A DNA stretch of 64,000 bases from an uncultured Clostridia bacterium (GCA_937896905.1 CALBOE010000006.1:310001-374000); one strand, 5' to 3'. Positions 1 to 8,284 are shown, counted from the stretch's first letter. Numbers and translations: made by a program. The notes: generated by a model not told the origin, from the sequence alone.

Positions 1-626
1 TCTGCCTTGCAAGAATTTGGATTAAACTTTTCAAACACACCACCGGTTACAGAGATTGTTGCAGTTTGATCATTGTAAGATTCGTCATAACAATTTAAAA
101 CAAATTCATAAGCCTTTGAAGCGATAGGATAGGTTTGTTGAATTGAAAATCTTCCGCCATTAATAACCACCATTCCTTGACGTACATAAACAGCGTGAAC
201 GTTACCAACAAATGTTCCATTTTCAATGGTTAATTTTGCATCTTCCGCCCTTAAATCTATTGCATAACTATCGCCATCTTTTGTTTTTAATGTTCCGTTA
301 CCATTAATGGTTAAATCTCCACCTTCTTGCACAGAAATTAATGACCAAGAATCTTCATCGTCCCAAATGGCTTCACCTTGATCTTCATTATAAATTTTTT
401 TGCCATTTAAATTTAATGTTACTTTTTTATTAACAACAAATTGAACGTCTGTTTCAATGTCTGCTGTTAATTTAATAACATCTCCATCTTTAGCATCTCG
501 TAAAGCCGAAACAAGTTGGTTTTCATTAGCAACTTTAATTGCCCCATCATCTTTGCAGGCAGACAAAACCATCATGCCAGAAAACATTAAGCAAGCAATC
601 AACATAAAATTTAAAAATTTTTTCAT
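1..626 (-). CDS. Partial surface lipoprotein with beta-helix-like repeats
   Basis: The N-terminal 208 codons of a gene that continues past the left edge. The protein opens with a short basic/hydrophobic leader ending in a lipobox, Leu-Ser-Ala-Cys at residues 21-24, so it should be exported and lipid-anchored. The mature part has recurring Asn-Gly-Gly/Gly-Thr-Phe turns such as TINGNGTLKT and VINGGRF, typical of right-handed parallel beta-helix (pectate-lyase-like) folds in bacterial surface proteins. The start is set by a strong AAAGGGGGG ribosome site just before ATG and a consensus promoter upstream. Substrate or ligand cannot be told from the sequence. The lipoprotein call is firm; the beta-helix fold is inference. 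Confidence 0.75.
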   Translation of the reverse strand, partial: MKKFLNFMLIACLMFSGMMVLSACKDDGAIKVANENQLVSALRDAKDGDVIKLTADIETDVQFVVNKKVTLNLNGKKIYNEDQGEAIWDDEDSWSLISVQEGGDLTINGNGTLKTKDGDSYAIDLRAEDAKLTIENGTFVGNVHAVYVRQGMVVINGGRFSIQQTYPIASKAYEFVLNCYDESYNDQTATISVTGGVFEKFNPNSCKA

Positions 627-659
627 ATTTCCCCCCTTTGTGAAATAATTGTTATTCAT

Positions 660-689
660 ATTATAAACAACCTTAACCTTAATTGTCAA
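660..689 (-). promoter_or_regulatory. Promoter of the partial lipoprotein gene
   Basis: On the minus strand TTGACA (684-689) and TATAAT (660-665) are separated by 18 bp, about 35 bp upstream of the lipoprotein ATG. Confidence 0.75.
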
Positions 690-754
690 GCAATTAAAAT
701 TGGTTTTTTAGGCACATTTTAAAGTTTTATGCTATAAACTCTTATGCCTTTTAA

Positions 755-786
755 TAAAAAAAAGCAGTGATAACTATCACCGCTTT
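755..786 (-). terminator. Rho-independent terminator after the gpsA-like gene
   Basis: Read on the minus strand, a GTGATA/TATCAC stem extended by AAAGC/GCTTT pairs is followed by a run of eight T. It lies directly after the dehydrogenase stop codon. Confidence 0.8.
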
Positions 787-791
787 ATAAA

Positions 792-1817
792 TTAAACTCT
801 AAAATCTTCTTCCGCCATAGCGTTTAATGATGCATCTAGCACAGTGTGAATATGATTAACCGCATTGCTTGGAGCAATTTTTTCGTCCACAATATCTTTA
901 AAAGCATAAAGGAGTGGTGCAGAAATTTGCCTTCCATAGCTTAGTTCGGCATTCCTTTTAATAATTCTTCTAATAAGCCCTGTTGCCGCTTGCCTTCCTT
1001 CAACAGAATTAAAATCTAAGGTTGGGTTAGAGGTGTTTTGCTTAACAAGTTCTTTGCCATAAGTTAGATTGTGGCTAACAGGGTCGTACAACGTTGCGTT
1101 ATAGTCTGCCAAAAGTGCCAAATGGCTTGCCGTTTTAGGGTTGCAACCCATGCCTTTTAAAATCTTTTCCATTTCGTTTATGCTAACACTCATAAGTGCG
1201 CCTTTAAGGGTTGCATTGTTGCCACCTTCGCACATTCCGCCCAAAGCACTATATATATTTTTTGCAGCAGCGCAAATTTCACAACCCTGAACGTCCGACC
1301 ATGGATACAAAGTGAATTTATCTGTTTTAATAATTCCTTGCACCTGTTTTGCAAGGTTAAAGTCGTAAGACGAAACAACCATTGTATTAAAACACTCGTT
1401 TTGCGCAATAGAGTTTGGTTGGCCAGGCCCCGCCAATATTGCAATATTATTTTTGTTAACGCCATAGCTCATCATAATTTCGCTTAAAGTTCTTCCTGTG
1501 GTTGCTTCAATACCTTTCATGGCAAGGCAATATTTTTTGTTTTCAAACCCAGGAACTTGGCTAATTTCTTGCATTAAGTTGTCAAACTCTTGGCTTAAAA
1601 TGGAAATAATAACAAGGTCGCCATAGTTTAATGTTTCGGCCAAATTTTTGTTGCAAACAACTTCTTTTCTGTTGCTTAAATCTACATAACGGTTCTTTTT
1701 TTCTTGCATAAATGGAGTTTCAAACTTATCCCATGCCATAACAGTGTGGCCACCTTCCACAGCAATCCAAATGTTGGTGGAAGCCCATCTTCCTGTTCCT
1801 AAAACACTAATTTTCAT
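792..1817 (-). CDS. gpsA: NAD(P)-dependent glycerol-3-phosphate dehydrogenase-like protein
   Basis: 341 residues. An N-terminal Rossmann motif GTGRWAS (residues 7-13) binds the nicotinamide cofactor. Further family landmarks are AMKGIE, the AAAKNIYSALGG helix carrying the catalytic Lys of the family, NATLKGALM and VEGRQAA. The family reduces dihydroxyacetone phosphate to sn-glycerol 3-phosphate for phospholipid synthesis in the cytoplasm. The sequence is divergent: GPGQP stands where GPSFA is usual, so the exact substrate is less certain than the fold. The ATG is preceded by AAAGGAT at good spacing. It is a single-gene unit with its own terminator. An alternative is another 3-hydroxyacid dehydrogenase-like enzyme. 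Confidence 0.75.
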   Translation of the reverse strand: MKISVLGTGRWASTNIWIAVEGGHTVMAWDKFETPFMQEKKNRYVDLSNRKEVVCNKNLAETLNYGDLVIISILSQEFDNLMQEISQVPGFENKKYCLAMKGIEATTGRTLSEIMMSYGVNKNNIAILAGPGQPNSIAQNECFNTMVVSSYDFNLAKQVQGIIKTDKFTLYPWSDVQGCEICAAAKNIYSALGGMCEGGNNATLKGALMSVSINEMEKILKGMGCNPKTASHLALLADYNATLYDPVSHNLTYGKELVKQNTSNPTLDFNSVEGRQAATGLIRRIIKRNAELSYGRQISAPLLYAFKDIVDEKIAPSNAVNHIHTVLDASLNAMAEEDFRV

Positions 1818-1950
1818 AATTTATCCTTTATTTGTTGTTTACCCCTAAACCCCAAATGCTTTTTAAATTTTATACTTTGAAATGTTTTTAAAATTTTAAC
1901 TGTGCCCAGCATAATAATCCAGGCAAAAGTGTTAACCTAACTTTTTTAAA

Positions 1951-2008
1951 GCGAGGGTTGATTGATGCGGATTGGCGCCAGCGTTAAGCATAATCAATAA
2001 CCCGAGCT
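1951..2008. repeat. Imperfect inverted repeat after lysS
   Basis: Arms GGGTTGATTGATGC and GCATAATCAATAACCC, with GGCGCC in the loop, form a long imperfect hairpin. The flanks are AGCGAG on the left and CGAGC on the right, the same pair seen in the elements at 38508, 43599 and 48372 but in permuted order. It may act as the lysS terminator on the minus strand, although the downstream T run is poor. Confidence 0.5.
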
Positions 2009-2011
2009 CTC

Positions 2012-3538
2012 TTAATCATTTTTTGGTTGATTGTCTATTGGCTTTGTCATTGGGAACAAAATAGTATCTCTAATGTTAGGCAAGTCGAAAATCATCATAA
2101 TAAAACGGTCAATTCCAAAGCCTAAACCGCTCATTGGTGGCATGCCATGTTCCATAGAAAGCAAGAAATCTTCGTCAACGTCCATAGTTTCATCGTCGCC
2201 CAAATCTTTGTCTTTAAGTTGGCTAACAAGAGCGTCCCTTTGTTGAAGTGGATTAACAAGTTCGCTATAAGCATTTAAAATTTCTGCACCATTAACAACA
2301 ACTTGGAAAACGTCTGTAACTCTGTCATCATCATCGTTTCTTCTTGCCAAGGTTTTTAAGAATGCTGGATAATTATACAAGATTGTTGGCCCAACAATTT
2401 TTTCCCTTATAAGTTTTTTATAGCAAAAATCCACAATTGCCCTGCAAGATTTGTAACCTTCAAGGTCGTAACGTGTCATAACGCCACTTTCAACAATTTT
2501 GTTTGCAAGTTCAACTGGGTTGGTTATTTCTAAAAAGTCAAAACCAAAAATTTCACGCATTTTTTCAACGTAATCTATTCTTTCCCAGTTTTCGTTGCCA
2601 AAATCTAGTTCTTTGCCAGCAACAGTTATTTTTGTTGTGCCAATTGTGTATAACATAAGTTCTTTAATAAACCTTTTGAAGAAGGCAATGTTATCTTCAA
2701 AATCCCAATACGAAGCATACCATTCAACTTGTGTGAATTCTTGCAAGTGGGTTGAGTCCATACCTTCGTTTCTAAAATCTTTGCCAAGTTCAAAAACTTT
2801 GTCGAACCCAGCTGCGTTGCATTGTTTTAGCCAAGTTTCGGTGGCAATTCTTAAATTGCAGTCAAGGTCTAACGCATTATGATGAGTGAAGAATGGTTTT
2901 GCCGTTGCACCGCTAACGTTAACTTGCAAAACAGGGGTTTCCACTTCAAAAAAGCCATTATCTTCCAAAAATCTTCTAACAAAAGAAACCGCTCTGCTTC
3001 TTGCAATAAACACGTTTCTAGATTTTTCATTAGCAATAATATCTAAATATCTTTGGCGGTATTTTGCTTCTGTGTCAACAAGGCCGTGGAATTTTTCAGG
3101 AAGCCCACGTAGTGCCTTGCCCAACAATTCAAAACTGTTAACTTGAACGGTTAATTCGCCTGTTTGAGTTCTAACCATTTCGCCATTAACGCCAACAAAG
3201 TCGCCAACGTCACAAAATTCTTTAAACTTTGCAAGCGCTTGTTCGCCCACAATGTTTAACGACAAACTAATTTGCACGCTTGTTCTCATTGGTGTTGCTG
3301 GATTATAGTTAAAATTATCGCCAATTGCGTAAATTCTGGCAAAAATTAACTTGCCGAAAGTTCTTTTAAAAGTCATTCTTCCTGCAACGCTAACTTTTGT
3401 TCCTAGTTCAATATTGTCAAGGTCATGAATTTCGTGGGTTTTATTAAACTTGGCCTTATATGCCTTTTCTCCCATTGCTTCCAATCTTTTAATTTTTTCA
3501 ACTTTAATTTCAAATTCGCTTAAATTTTCTTCTGCCAT
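2012..3538 (-). CDS. lysS: Lysyl-tRNA synthetase (class II)
   Basis: 508 residues from the chosen ATG, which has an AAAGGAGAA site; an in-frame ATG 26 codons upstream lacks one and falls on the promoter. The N-terminal third is an OB-fold anticodon-binding domain. The catalytic domain carries motif 2 (GKDFRNEGMDSTHLQEF) and motif 3 (GLGFGIDRF near residues 471-479), plus the THHNALD and LRIATE signatures of LysRS. It charges tRNA-Lys using ATP. Small differences, such as QVEWY after motif 2, make it a diverged copy, but all key motifs are present. It is monocistronic: a terminator lies upstream (3651-3680) and it has its own consensus promoter. Confidence 0.9.
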   Translation of the reverse strand: MAEENLSEFEIKVEKIKRLEAMGEKAYKAKFNKTHEIHDLDNIELGTKVSVAGRMTFKRTFGKLIFARIYAIGDNFNYNPATPMRTSVQISLSLNIVGEQALAKFKEFCDVGDFVGVNGEMVRTQTGELTVQVNSFELLGKALRGLPEKFHGLVDTEAKYRQRYLDIIANEKSRNVFIARSRAVSFVRRFLEDNGFFEVETPVLQVNVSGATAKPFFTHHNALDLDCNLRIATETWLKQCNAAGFDKVFELGKDFRNEGMDSTHLQEFTQVEWYASYWDFEDNIAFFKRFIKELMLYTIGTTKITVAGKELDFGNENWERIDYVEKMREIFGFDFLEITNPVELANKIVESGVMTRYDLEGYKSCRAIVDFCYKKLIREKIVGPTILYNYPAFLKTLARRNDDDDRVTDVFQVVVNGAEILNAYSELVNPLQQRDALVSQLKDKDLGDDETMDVDEDFLLSMEHGMPPMSGLGFGIDRFIMMIFDLPNIRDTILFPMTKPIDNQPKND

Positions 3539-3577
3539 AGTTTCTCCTTTAACCTCACATATATATAAGTATTTTAA

Positions 3578-3606
3578 AGTATAGCAAAGAAAAATTTTGT
3601 TGTCAA
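3578..3606 (-). promoter_or_regulatory. lysS promoter
   Basis: TTGACA (3601-3606), exactly 17 bp, then TATACT (3578-3583) on the minus strand. Confidence 0.85.
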
Positions 3607-3650
3607 TGTTTTGCAAAAGTTTGTTGATTTAAGCATTTAATTGGAGAAAG

Positions 3651-3680
3651 AAAAAAACTGCTCGGTTGAGCAGTTTTTTT
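3651..3680. terminator. Terminator after jag (symmetrical)
   Basis: Stem ACTGCTC/GAGCAGT with a 4-nt loop, flanked by seven A on the left and seven T on the right. It can stop transcription in either direction; here it ends the leftward rpmH-jag operon. Confidence 0.9.
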
Positions 3681-3681
3681 G

Positions 3682-4416
3682 TTATCTTTTAAAAATTGGT
3701 TTAATAACCACATGACGTTTTTCGCCTTCGCCGGTAGATTCGGTTGTAACATCGTCCCTATCTTGCAAAGTGGTGTGAATAATACGTCTGTCGTAAGCGT
3801 TCATTGGGTCCAAGTGAATGTTGCGTTGAATGTTAATGGCTTGAGATGCAACTTTGTTTGCCAAATCCACAATGGTTTGGTTTCTGTTTTGCTTGTAGCC
3901 GTCAACATCAAGGTATAATCTAACTGGGCCTTCGCTTCTTAGTTTAAGTCCGCTTAAAAGAAGTTGAAGTGCTTGAATGTTTTCGCCATGATAGCCAATA
4001 AGTTTTCCAACTTTTTCGCCTTTAATGCTAAAAGAAACTTCATTTTCTTTTGCAGTGCATTCAACTGTTGCGTTTTCGTCTAGCATTCGTGCAAGGTTAA
4101 GCAAAAACTCTTTTCCTTTTTCTTGCAAACGGGCAGTGTCAACCACACGTTTTTTCTTTTCAACCACTTCGGTTGGTTGAGGTTCGGTTTCTGCCACAGT
4201 TTCTTCGGTTGATTGTTCGGTTGCATTAACTTCTTGTTCAACAACTTCTTCAGTTTCAACTTTGTTTTCGCCCCAAGAAAGTTGAACTTTTGCTTTTTTG
4301 AAAAGCCCACCTTCCTCAATAACTTTAATTTCAACATCTTCACGTTTCATTCCGCATTCCAAAAGGCCATTTTGAATTGCAAGTTCCACGCTTTTTCCTG
4401 TTGCTTCAATTAACAT
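3682..4416 (-). CDS. jag: Jag/KhpB RNA-binding protein
   Basis: 244 residues. Order: Jag N-terminal domain (about 1-50, ending FKKAKVQ), an acidic Glu/Val/Thr-rich linker (about 55-90), a KH domain with the GxxG loop GYHG, and a C-terminal R3H domain with the R..IH signature in YDRRIIHTT. The family binds RNA and influences cell elongation and wall synthesis in Gram-positive bacteria. It is the last gene of the rpmH-rnpA-yidD-yidC-jag operon, the usual place beside yidC. A clear AAGGAGA site precedes the ATG, 32 nt after the yidC stop. Confidence 0.93.
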   Translation of the reverse strand: MLIEATGKSVELAIQNGLLECGMKREDVEIKVIEEGGLFKKAKVQLSWGENKVETEEVVEQEVNATEQSTEETVAETEPQPTEVVEKKKRVVDTARLQEKGKEFLLNLARMLDENATVECTAKENEVSFSIKGEKVGKLIGYHGENIQALQLLLSGLKLRSEGPVRLYLDVDGYKQNRNQTIVDLANKVASQAINIQRNIHLDPMNAYDRRIIHTTLQDRDDVTTESTGEGEKRHVVIKPIFKR

Positions 4417-4448
4417 TTGTTTCTCCTTAAATTCAATAGAATTTTAGT

Positions 4449-5516
4449 TTATTTTTTATAGTTTCTGCTATATTCAACAACTTCAACGTTTTTCTTTTTC
4501 ACCAAAACTTCTTCGCCACCATTTTTATTGCTTCTTGCCTTAAAAATTAGTGAAAGAATTGTTGAAATTATTGCACTCATAAGCGAGTTCATAATAATAT
4601 ATAATGTGAACACAACGTTAGATGTGCTTGCAAATATTGCCATTGAAAGTGGAATTATAACCAACATAACTTTGTTCATTGTGTTAAGTTTTTGCCCCTT
4701 TGGTGCAAGAATTTTTGCAGAAAGGAACTGTGTTAAGAACGAAACTGCAACAGCCAAAATAACCAACACAAAATAACCGTTTGCGTTACCTTCTTGCGCT
4801 GTTATTGCTGTTGTTATGTTGTTATATCTAACCAAAGCGTCCGCTTTTGCTTGGTCGGCCAACTTTTGGTGTTTTGCATAATCTTCAAAACTCACAAATT
4901 GGTTAACATTGCTTGCGTCTGCCTTCCAAACGCTTTTAACCCAAAGCCAGCTGTTACGTTTAGAAACTTGCTTATATTCGTCCTTAACGGCTTCAATTGC
5001 AACTTCCAAAACATAATCTTCTTCTGTATCATACCCCGCAACTGGAGCATTTGCCCAAGTTTCATGTGCAGTTGATTCTGCTTGAACGTAAGTTAAGTCT
5101 AACTGTTGGTAAGAAGAATATAATTTGTCTGTTCCGAAACTTCTAATGCTTCCATAAAGAGTGAAAAACACACCCATGGTTAAACCTAGGGTTAAAATCA
5201 TTGTTAGGCACATTCCGCCCACATTAACATTATATTTTTTATAAAGTTTAGCAGATTCTTGATTAATCTTATCTTTATTGCCAGAATATTTACGATTAAT
5301 TTCGTCCAATTCTGGTTTCATTAAAGCGCTTGCCCTAGCTTGCTTTTGAGAAGATATTCTTTGAAAAACATCTAGTGGCAAAAGCACCAATTTTAGGCAA
5401 ATGGTAAACACAACAATTGCCCAGCCATAGTTAACAAGCCAATTAGAAAACCAATTAATTAGAACTGTCCATAAATCCGATTTTAGCAATAAACTAATGT
5501 TATTTAACATTTCCAT
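4449..5516 (-). CDS. yidC: Membrane protein insertase YidC/Oxa1/SpoIIIJ
   Basis: 355 residues with several membrane segments. The Oxa1 core is visible: WLVNYGWAIVVFTICLKLVLLPL, the cytoplasmic helical hairpin (SSQKQARASALMKPELDEINRKY), and late hydrophobic helices. There is a larger than usual polar insert (about residues 125-215) between core helices, rich in Tyr, Ala and Lys. The protein inserts membrane proteins with or without SecYEG; in spore formers a paralogue (SpoIIIJ) supports sporulation. Its start overlaps the end of yidD by 13 nt, which suggests translational coupling. AAGGAAA serves as ribosome site. Confidence 0.92.
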   Translation of the reverse strand: MEMLNNISLLLKSDLWTVLINWFSNWLVNYGWAIVVFTICLKLVLLPLDVFQRISSQKQARASALMKPELDEINRKYSGNKDKINQESAKLYKKYNVNVGGMCLTMILTLGLTMGVFFTLYGSIRSFGTDKLYSSYQQLDLTYVQAESTAHETWANAPVAGYDTEEDYVLEVAIEAVKDEYKQVSKRNSWLWVKSVWKADASNVNQFVSFEDYAKHQKLADQAKADALVRYNNITTAITAQEGNANGYFVLVILAVAVSFLTQFLSAKILAPKGQKLNTMNKVMLVIIPLSMAIFASTSNVVFTLYIIMNSLMSAIISTILSLIFKARSNKNGGEEVLVKKKNVEVVEYSRNYKK

Positions 5517-5779
5517 TTATAATTTCCTTGTAGGTTCAGTTTTGGAAAATCTACCCCAGCAGGGTGGTTAGGTCGGCATTTTAAAAGACGGTTAATTGTG
5601 TATATCCCACCCAAAAAAAAGCCAAATTCTTTAATGCTATCCCAAGCAAATTTACTGCATGTTGGCAAAAAATGGCAACTCTTTTGCTTTGCGTGTGTTA
5701 AAACTTTTCTATACAAAAATATTAAAAACAAACACACCGCAGTTATGGGATAGGTTAAAATGTAGTAAACCCTAAACAT
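5504..5779 (-). CDS. yidD: Membrane protein insertion efficiency factor YidD
   Basis: 91 residues, the usual length. It has an N-terminal hydrophobic segment and the family Cys-containing core SCHFLPTCSKFAWDSIKEFG, ending with LLKCRPNHPAGVDFP. YidD assists YidC-dependent insertion at the inner face of the membrane. It overlaps rnpA at its start (8 nt) and yidC at its end (13 nt), so the three are translationally linked. An AAGGGA site precedes the ATG. Confidence 0.93.
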   Translation of the reverse strand: MFRVYYILTYPITAVCLFLIFLYRKVLTHAKQKSCHFLPTCSKFAWDSIKEFGFFLGGIYTINRLLKCRPNHPAGVDFPKLNLQGNYKWKC

Positions 5780-6119
5780 TGTTGTCCCTTAAAAGGTTGT
5801 TCTTTTTCAAAACCTTTAAAATTTCTTTTTCAATTTCGACACTCGATTTGTCTTTTGCTTCTGGCTTAGCAGTAAAAACATAGTTTTTAACAGCAAAAAC
5901 GTTAATGTTTAACCTGCACGCCTCGCTAATAATTCTTTTCACACGGCTTCTAACAACGCTGTTGCCCACTTGTTTAGAAACAGAAATGCCAATTTGAGGG
6001 TAGCGTTTATAGGCCCTAACATGGTGAATAAGAAAACTGTTGGAATGAGCCACTGCACCTTTTTTGTAGATATAGTTAAACTCTTTCCTTTTTTTTAATC
6101 TGTTAATTTTTTGTAACAT
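5772..6119 (-). CDS. rnpA: Ribonuclease P protein component
   Basis: 115 residues, basic. The RNR signature region appears as VGNSVVRSRVKRIISEA, preceded by ISVSKQ. With the P RNA it removes 5' leaders of pre-tRNAs. It follows rpmH by 15 nt, which is the nearly universal arrangement. AAAGGG is the ribosome site. Confidence 0.93.
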   Translation of the reverse strand: MLQKINRLKKRKEFNYIYKKGAVAHSNSFLIHHVRAYKRYPQIGISVSKQVGNSVVRSRVKRIISEACRLNINVFAVKNYVFTAKPEAKDKSSVEIEKEILKVLKKNNLLRDNNV

Positions 6120-6134
6120 AAAAGCCCTTTAAAA

Positions 6135-6269
6135 CTATTTTGTTAGTTCTTTTCTTCCCTTGTTACGACGACGCTTCAACACGTTTCTGCCAGACAATGA
6201 ACGCATTCTTGCTCTAAAACCGTGAACTTTGCTTCTTTGTCTTTTCTTTGGTTGGTAAGTTTGTTTCAT
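6135..6269 (-). CDS. rpmH: Ribosomal protein bL34
   Basis: A 44-residue basic protein. Translation gives [14 protein letters not shown] at the start and [12 protein letters not shown] at the end, with the bL34 signature HGFRARMRS in between. It is a large-subunit protein and the first gene of the operon. An AAGGAGG-like site lies just before the ATG. Confidence 0.95.
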   Translation of the reverse strand: MKQTYQPKKRQRSKVHGFRARMRSLSGRNVLKRRRNKGRKELTK

Positions 6270-6507
6270 AATTCCTCCTTTTTTCGTTTAGATAATGAAA
6301 ACTCGTTTATACTTACATAAACGAGAAAAGGGGGGTTATCTCATTAGAGATAAATCCGCCTTTTAAAATTTTTCTAGGAAACTGCTTAAAGAATTATCTT
6401 TGGATTGGCAATTTAAACTTTGTTTATTTAGTAATAAACTCAACTTAACCGCCCACGGACTGCAAATTTCGAATAAAAAAATAACCGAAATTTTCCTATT
6501 GTTAACA
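6270..6507 (-). promoter_or_regulatory. Long structured leader of the rpmH operon
   Basis: From the predicted start near 6501 the mRNA has about 230 nt before rpmH. It contains two perfect hairpins: TTATCTC/GAGATAA (6336-6353), flanked by GC-rich arms, and CTCGTTTAT/ATAAACGAG (6302-6325), followed by four T on the minus strand. No open reading frame with a ribosome site was seen. An attenuator or L34-responsive leader is possible; function is inference. Confidence 0.5.
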
Positions 6508-6536
6508 ATCTTAACAAAAAAAGCGGTGCTTGTCAA
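6508..6536 (-). promoter_or_regulatory. rpmH operon promoter
   Basis: TTGACA (6531-6536), 17 bp, TAAGAT (6508-6513) on the minus strand. The -35 box sits in the loop of the preceding terminator, so the two elements are superimposed. Confidence 0.8.
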
Positions 6537-6555
6537 TAATTGCACTCGCTTTTTA
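6515..6555 (-). terminator. Terminator after the PIN-domain gene
   Basis: Minus-strand stem AAAAAGCG.GTGC paired with GCAC.CGCTTTTT, followed by seven T. It overlaps the rpmH promoter. Confidence 0.75.
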
Positions 6556-6573
6556 TTTGCAAAATTTGTTGGT

Positions 6574-7317
6574 TTAAACTTCGGCACATTCGCTAAATGG
6601 CACAAAACGTTCGTCATTGGCCAAATTATTGTGATATTCTTGAATGCCATTTTTTATTAAATTAGCAAAACGAGAATGAGCCATAACCGTTAACCCAAAT
6701 TTTCGGCCATCTTCACACAACTCGTAGTAACCATTCAATTTACTAATTTGAGTAACTCCATCGCTTCTATCCCAATTGCCTTCTCCATGCTTTCTATCAA
6801 ACACCAAATCTTTAGCGTTAAAGGTAACAAAATTAACTCTTGCACAAACTGCTTCTGCCACAGCAAAAACATCATTGGTTGGAATTTTTTTACCCACATA
6901 AGAACTATACACCTTTTTTAAAGGCGCTGGAATTAAATTTCCGTTCCAGTCGGTGTATGGTTCGCAGTATAAATTAGCCAATTGCTTAACTTGTTCCCCA
7001 TATTCAGCAGAGTTAACTAAACTCTCTTCAGGAGCATAAAAATATCTTTCCACAAACTCCATTAAGCTTTTGCTATGTTTGCTTTCTTGATAAACCGTGT
7101 TAACAATAACTGGTCTAATAACGCCCGTTCTAATTAATTGTAAGGTCTGTTGCAAATGTTCCTTGTGCCTAACCACAAATTCTTTATCACTTATAACTCC
7201 ATCAAAATTCGCCACAAGATTTCTTTCTTTGCCTTGCAAAATATATAAATACACAAGCTCGCGCAAAACGTCTGAATCGAACGCAACGTAAATGTAGTCT
7301 TTATTATTTTTTGCCAT
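6574..7317 (-). CDS. PIN-domain-like nuclease, possible toxin
   Basis: 247 residues. Acidic residues are spaced as in PIN nucleases: FDSDVL (D14/D16) at the first strand, E78 in YQE, TNDVFAVAEA (D149), and FVTFNAKDL (D170). PIN domains cleave RNA with a metal ion and include VapC-type toxins, rRNA- and tRNA-processing enzymes. The protein is longer than typical VapC (about 130-150), with about 75 extra C-terminal residues. Its start overlaps the 60-residue gene upstream by 14 nt and has a good AAGGAGA site, an arrangement common for antitoxin-toxin pairs. Fold confidence is moderate; a toxin role is inference. Confidence 0.6.
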   Translation of the reverse strand: MAKNNKDYIYVAFDSDVLRELVYLYILQGKERNLVANFDGVISDKEFVVRHKEHLQQTLQLIRTGVIRPVIVNTVYQESKHSKSLMEFVERYFYAPEESLVNSAEYGEQVKQLANLYCEPYTDWNGNLIPAPLKKVYSSYVGKKIPTNDVFAVAEAVCARVNFVTFNAKDLVFDRKHGEGNWDRSDGVTQISKLNGYYELCEDGRKFGLTVMAHSRFANLIKNGIQEYHNNLANDERFVPFSECAEV

Positions 7318-7486
7318 TTGGTTTCTCCTTAAGTTTTATGTTTTTTGTTTTAACAAAATTAGCAAAATCGGCAAGTTGCTGTTCGTAAGTTAAATTTTTC
7401 ATTTCTTCTTTTGCCAATCTGTCGTTTTCTTCAAGTTCTTTTTTAAATTGTTTTAATTCCACATTTTGCGTTGCTTTTTTTAACAT
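7304..7486 (-). CDS. Small charged protein, candidate partner of the PIN protein
   Basis: 60 residues, very rich in Lys and Glu, predicted mostly helical (LKQFKKELEENDRLAKEEM). It has a strong AAAGGAG site and a consensus promoter (7511-7539). Its last 14 nt overlap the PIN gene. No family was recognised. The size, charge and overlap fit an antitoxin-like or chaperone-like partner, but nothing in the sequence proves this. Confidence 0.6.
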   Translation of the reverse strand: MLKKATQNVELKQFKKELEENDRLAKEEMKNLTYEQQLADFANFVKTKNIKLKEKPNGKK

Positions 7487-7510
7487 TTTTTTCTCCTTTA
7501 AATTGATTGA

Positions 7511-7539
7511 ATTATAAATAATTTACGCAAATTAGTCAA
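7511..7539 (-). promoter_or_regulatory. Promoter of the 60-residue/PIN gene pair
   Basis: TTGACT (7534-7539), 17 bp, TATAAT (7511-7516) on the minus strand. Confidence 0.8.
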
Positions 7540-7553
7540 CTAATATCTGCTAT

Positions 7554-8213
7554 TTAAACTGAGCACCCGTCTTCAATTTCAAATGGTTTTTGGCTTGAAT
7601 AATCATGCACATTTTCAAGCACATATCCTCCATGAGTTCTGTAAGTGCAAAATCTATCTAAATTTGAAAAAACTTTAACATTATAATTTTTTCTGTGATC
7701 TATGTGATTATTAATTGCTATTTGTAATGCAATGTTATTAACCTGATTAATAAAAATGTTAAGCTCCCAACTTCTAGTTCCATTAACTAGATTTTGAAAC
7801 ACCTGCTCGTAAAGTGGTGTTTCACAATAATATTCTGCAAACTCTTCAACTTTCCCATTATTAAAAATTTCAACACCACGTTCAACTTGTTGTTTTAATT
7901 TTTGTGCACTCTCTAAATTTTTAAAATTTTCATCAGCAACAACTTTAAAAAGTTCACTAAAAATTTTAGTGTCCACATAGGTTCGCGCTATAATAAATTC
8001 TTTAAGTTTATCCCCATCTGCTATAGCCGAAACAAATTGTTGAATTATCTTTTCATCTTTATTGCTAAAACTAACGCACGCCGCGGGAATTTTGCCTTTT
8101 AAAGTTTTTAAAAGTTTTTTAGCCTTTTGCATAAACTGGTTTGAACAACCATCAAACACCACCGCTCCTCTTGAATTGCCTGGCACTAAAAACAGTTCTG
8201 TATAGTAATTCAT
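7554..8213 (-). CDS. Hypothetical protein
   Basis: 219 residues from the ATG preceded by GGGAGAA; the longer frame of 246 residues starts inside the promoter region and is not used. The protein has no signal peptide or membrane segment. The middle is helical and charged; the end is acidic (FEIEDGCSV). No family recognised. It is a separate transcript with a plausible promoter at 8246-8274, between tRNA-Ser and the small/PIN pair. Confidence 0.6.
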   Translation of the reverse strand: MNYYTELFLVPGNSRGAVVFDGCSNQFMQKAKKLLKTLKGKIPAACVSFSNKDEKIIQQFVSAIADGDKLKEFIIARTYVDTKIFSELFKVVADENFKNLESAQKLKQQVERGVEIFNNGKVEEFAEYYCETPLYEQVFQNLVNGTRSWELNIFINQVNNIALQIAINNHIDHRKNYNVKVFSNLDRFCTYRTHGGYVLENVHDYSSQKPFEIEDGCSV

Positions 8214-8245
8214 AATATATTCTCCCACTAAGATCCTTCTTCTTA

Positions 8246-8274
8246 AATGTATCACACAAACCCGCATTTTGCAA
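8246..8274 (-). promoter_or_regulatory. Promoter of the 7554-8213 gene
   Basis: TTGCAA (8269-8274), 17 bp, TACATT (8246-8251) on the minus strand. Confidence 0.55.
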
Positions 8275-8284
8275 TAGGCACAAT

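Noticed and set aside
3539..3616. Upstream start for lysS
   Set aside because: The extension covers the -35 and -10 boxes; the inner ATG has an AAAGGAGAA site.
6363..6660. Overlapping open frames on both strands between rpmH and the PIN gene
   Set aside because: They have no ribosome sites, overlap a terminator, a promoter and the end of the PIN gene, and their composition looks non-coding.
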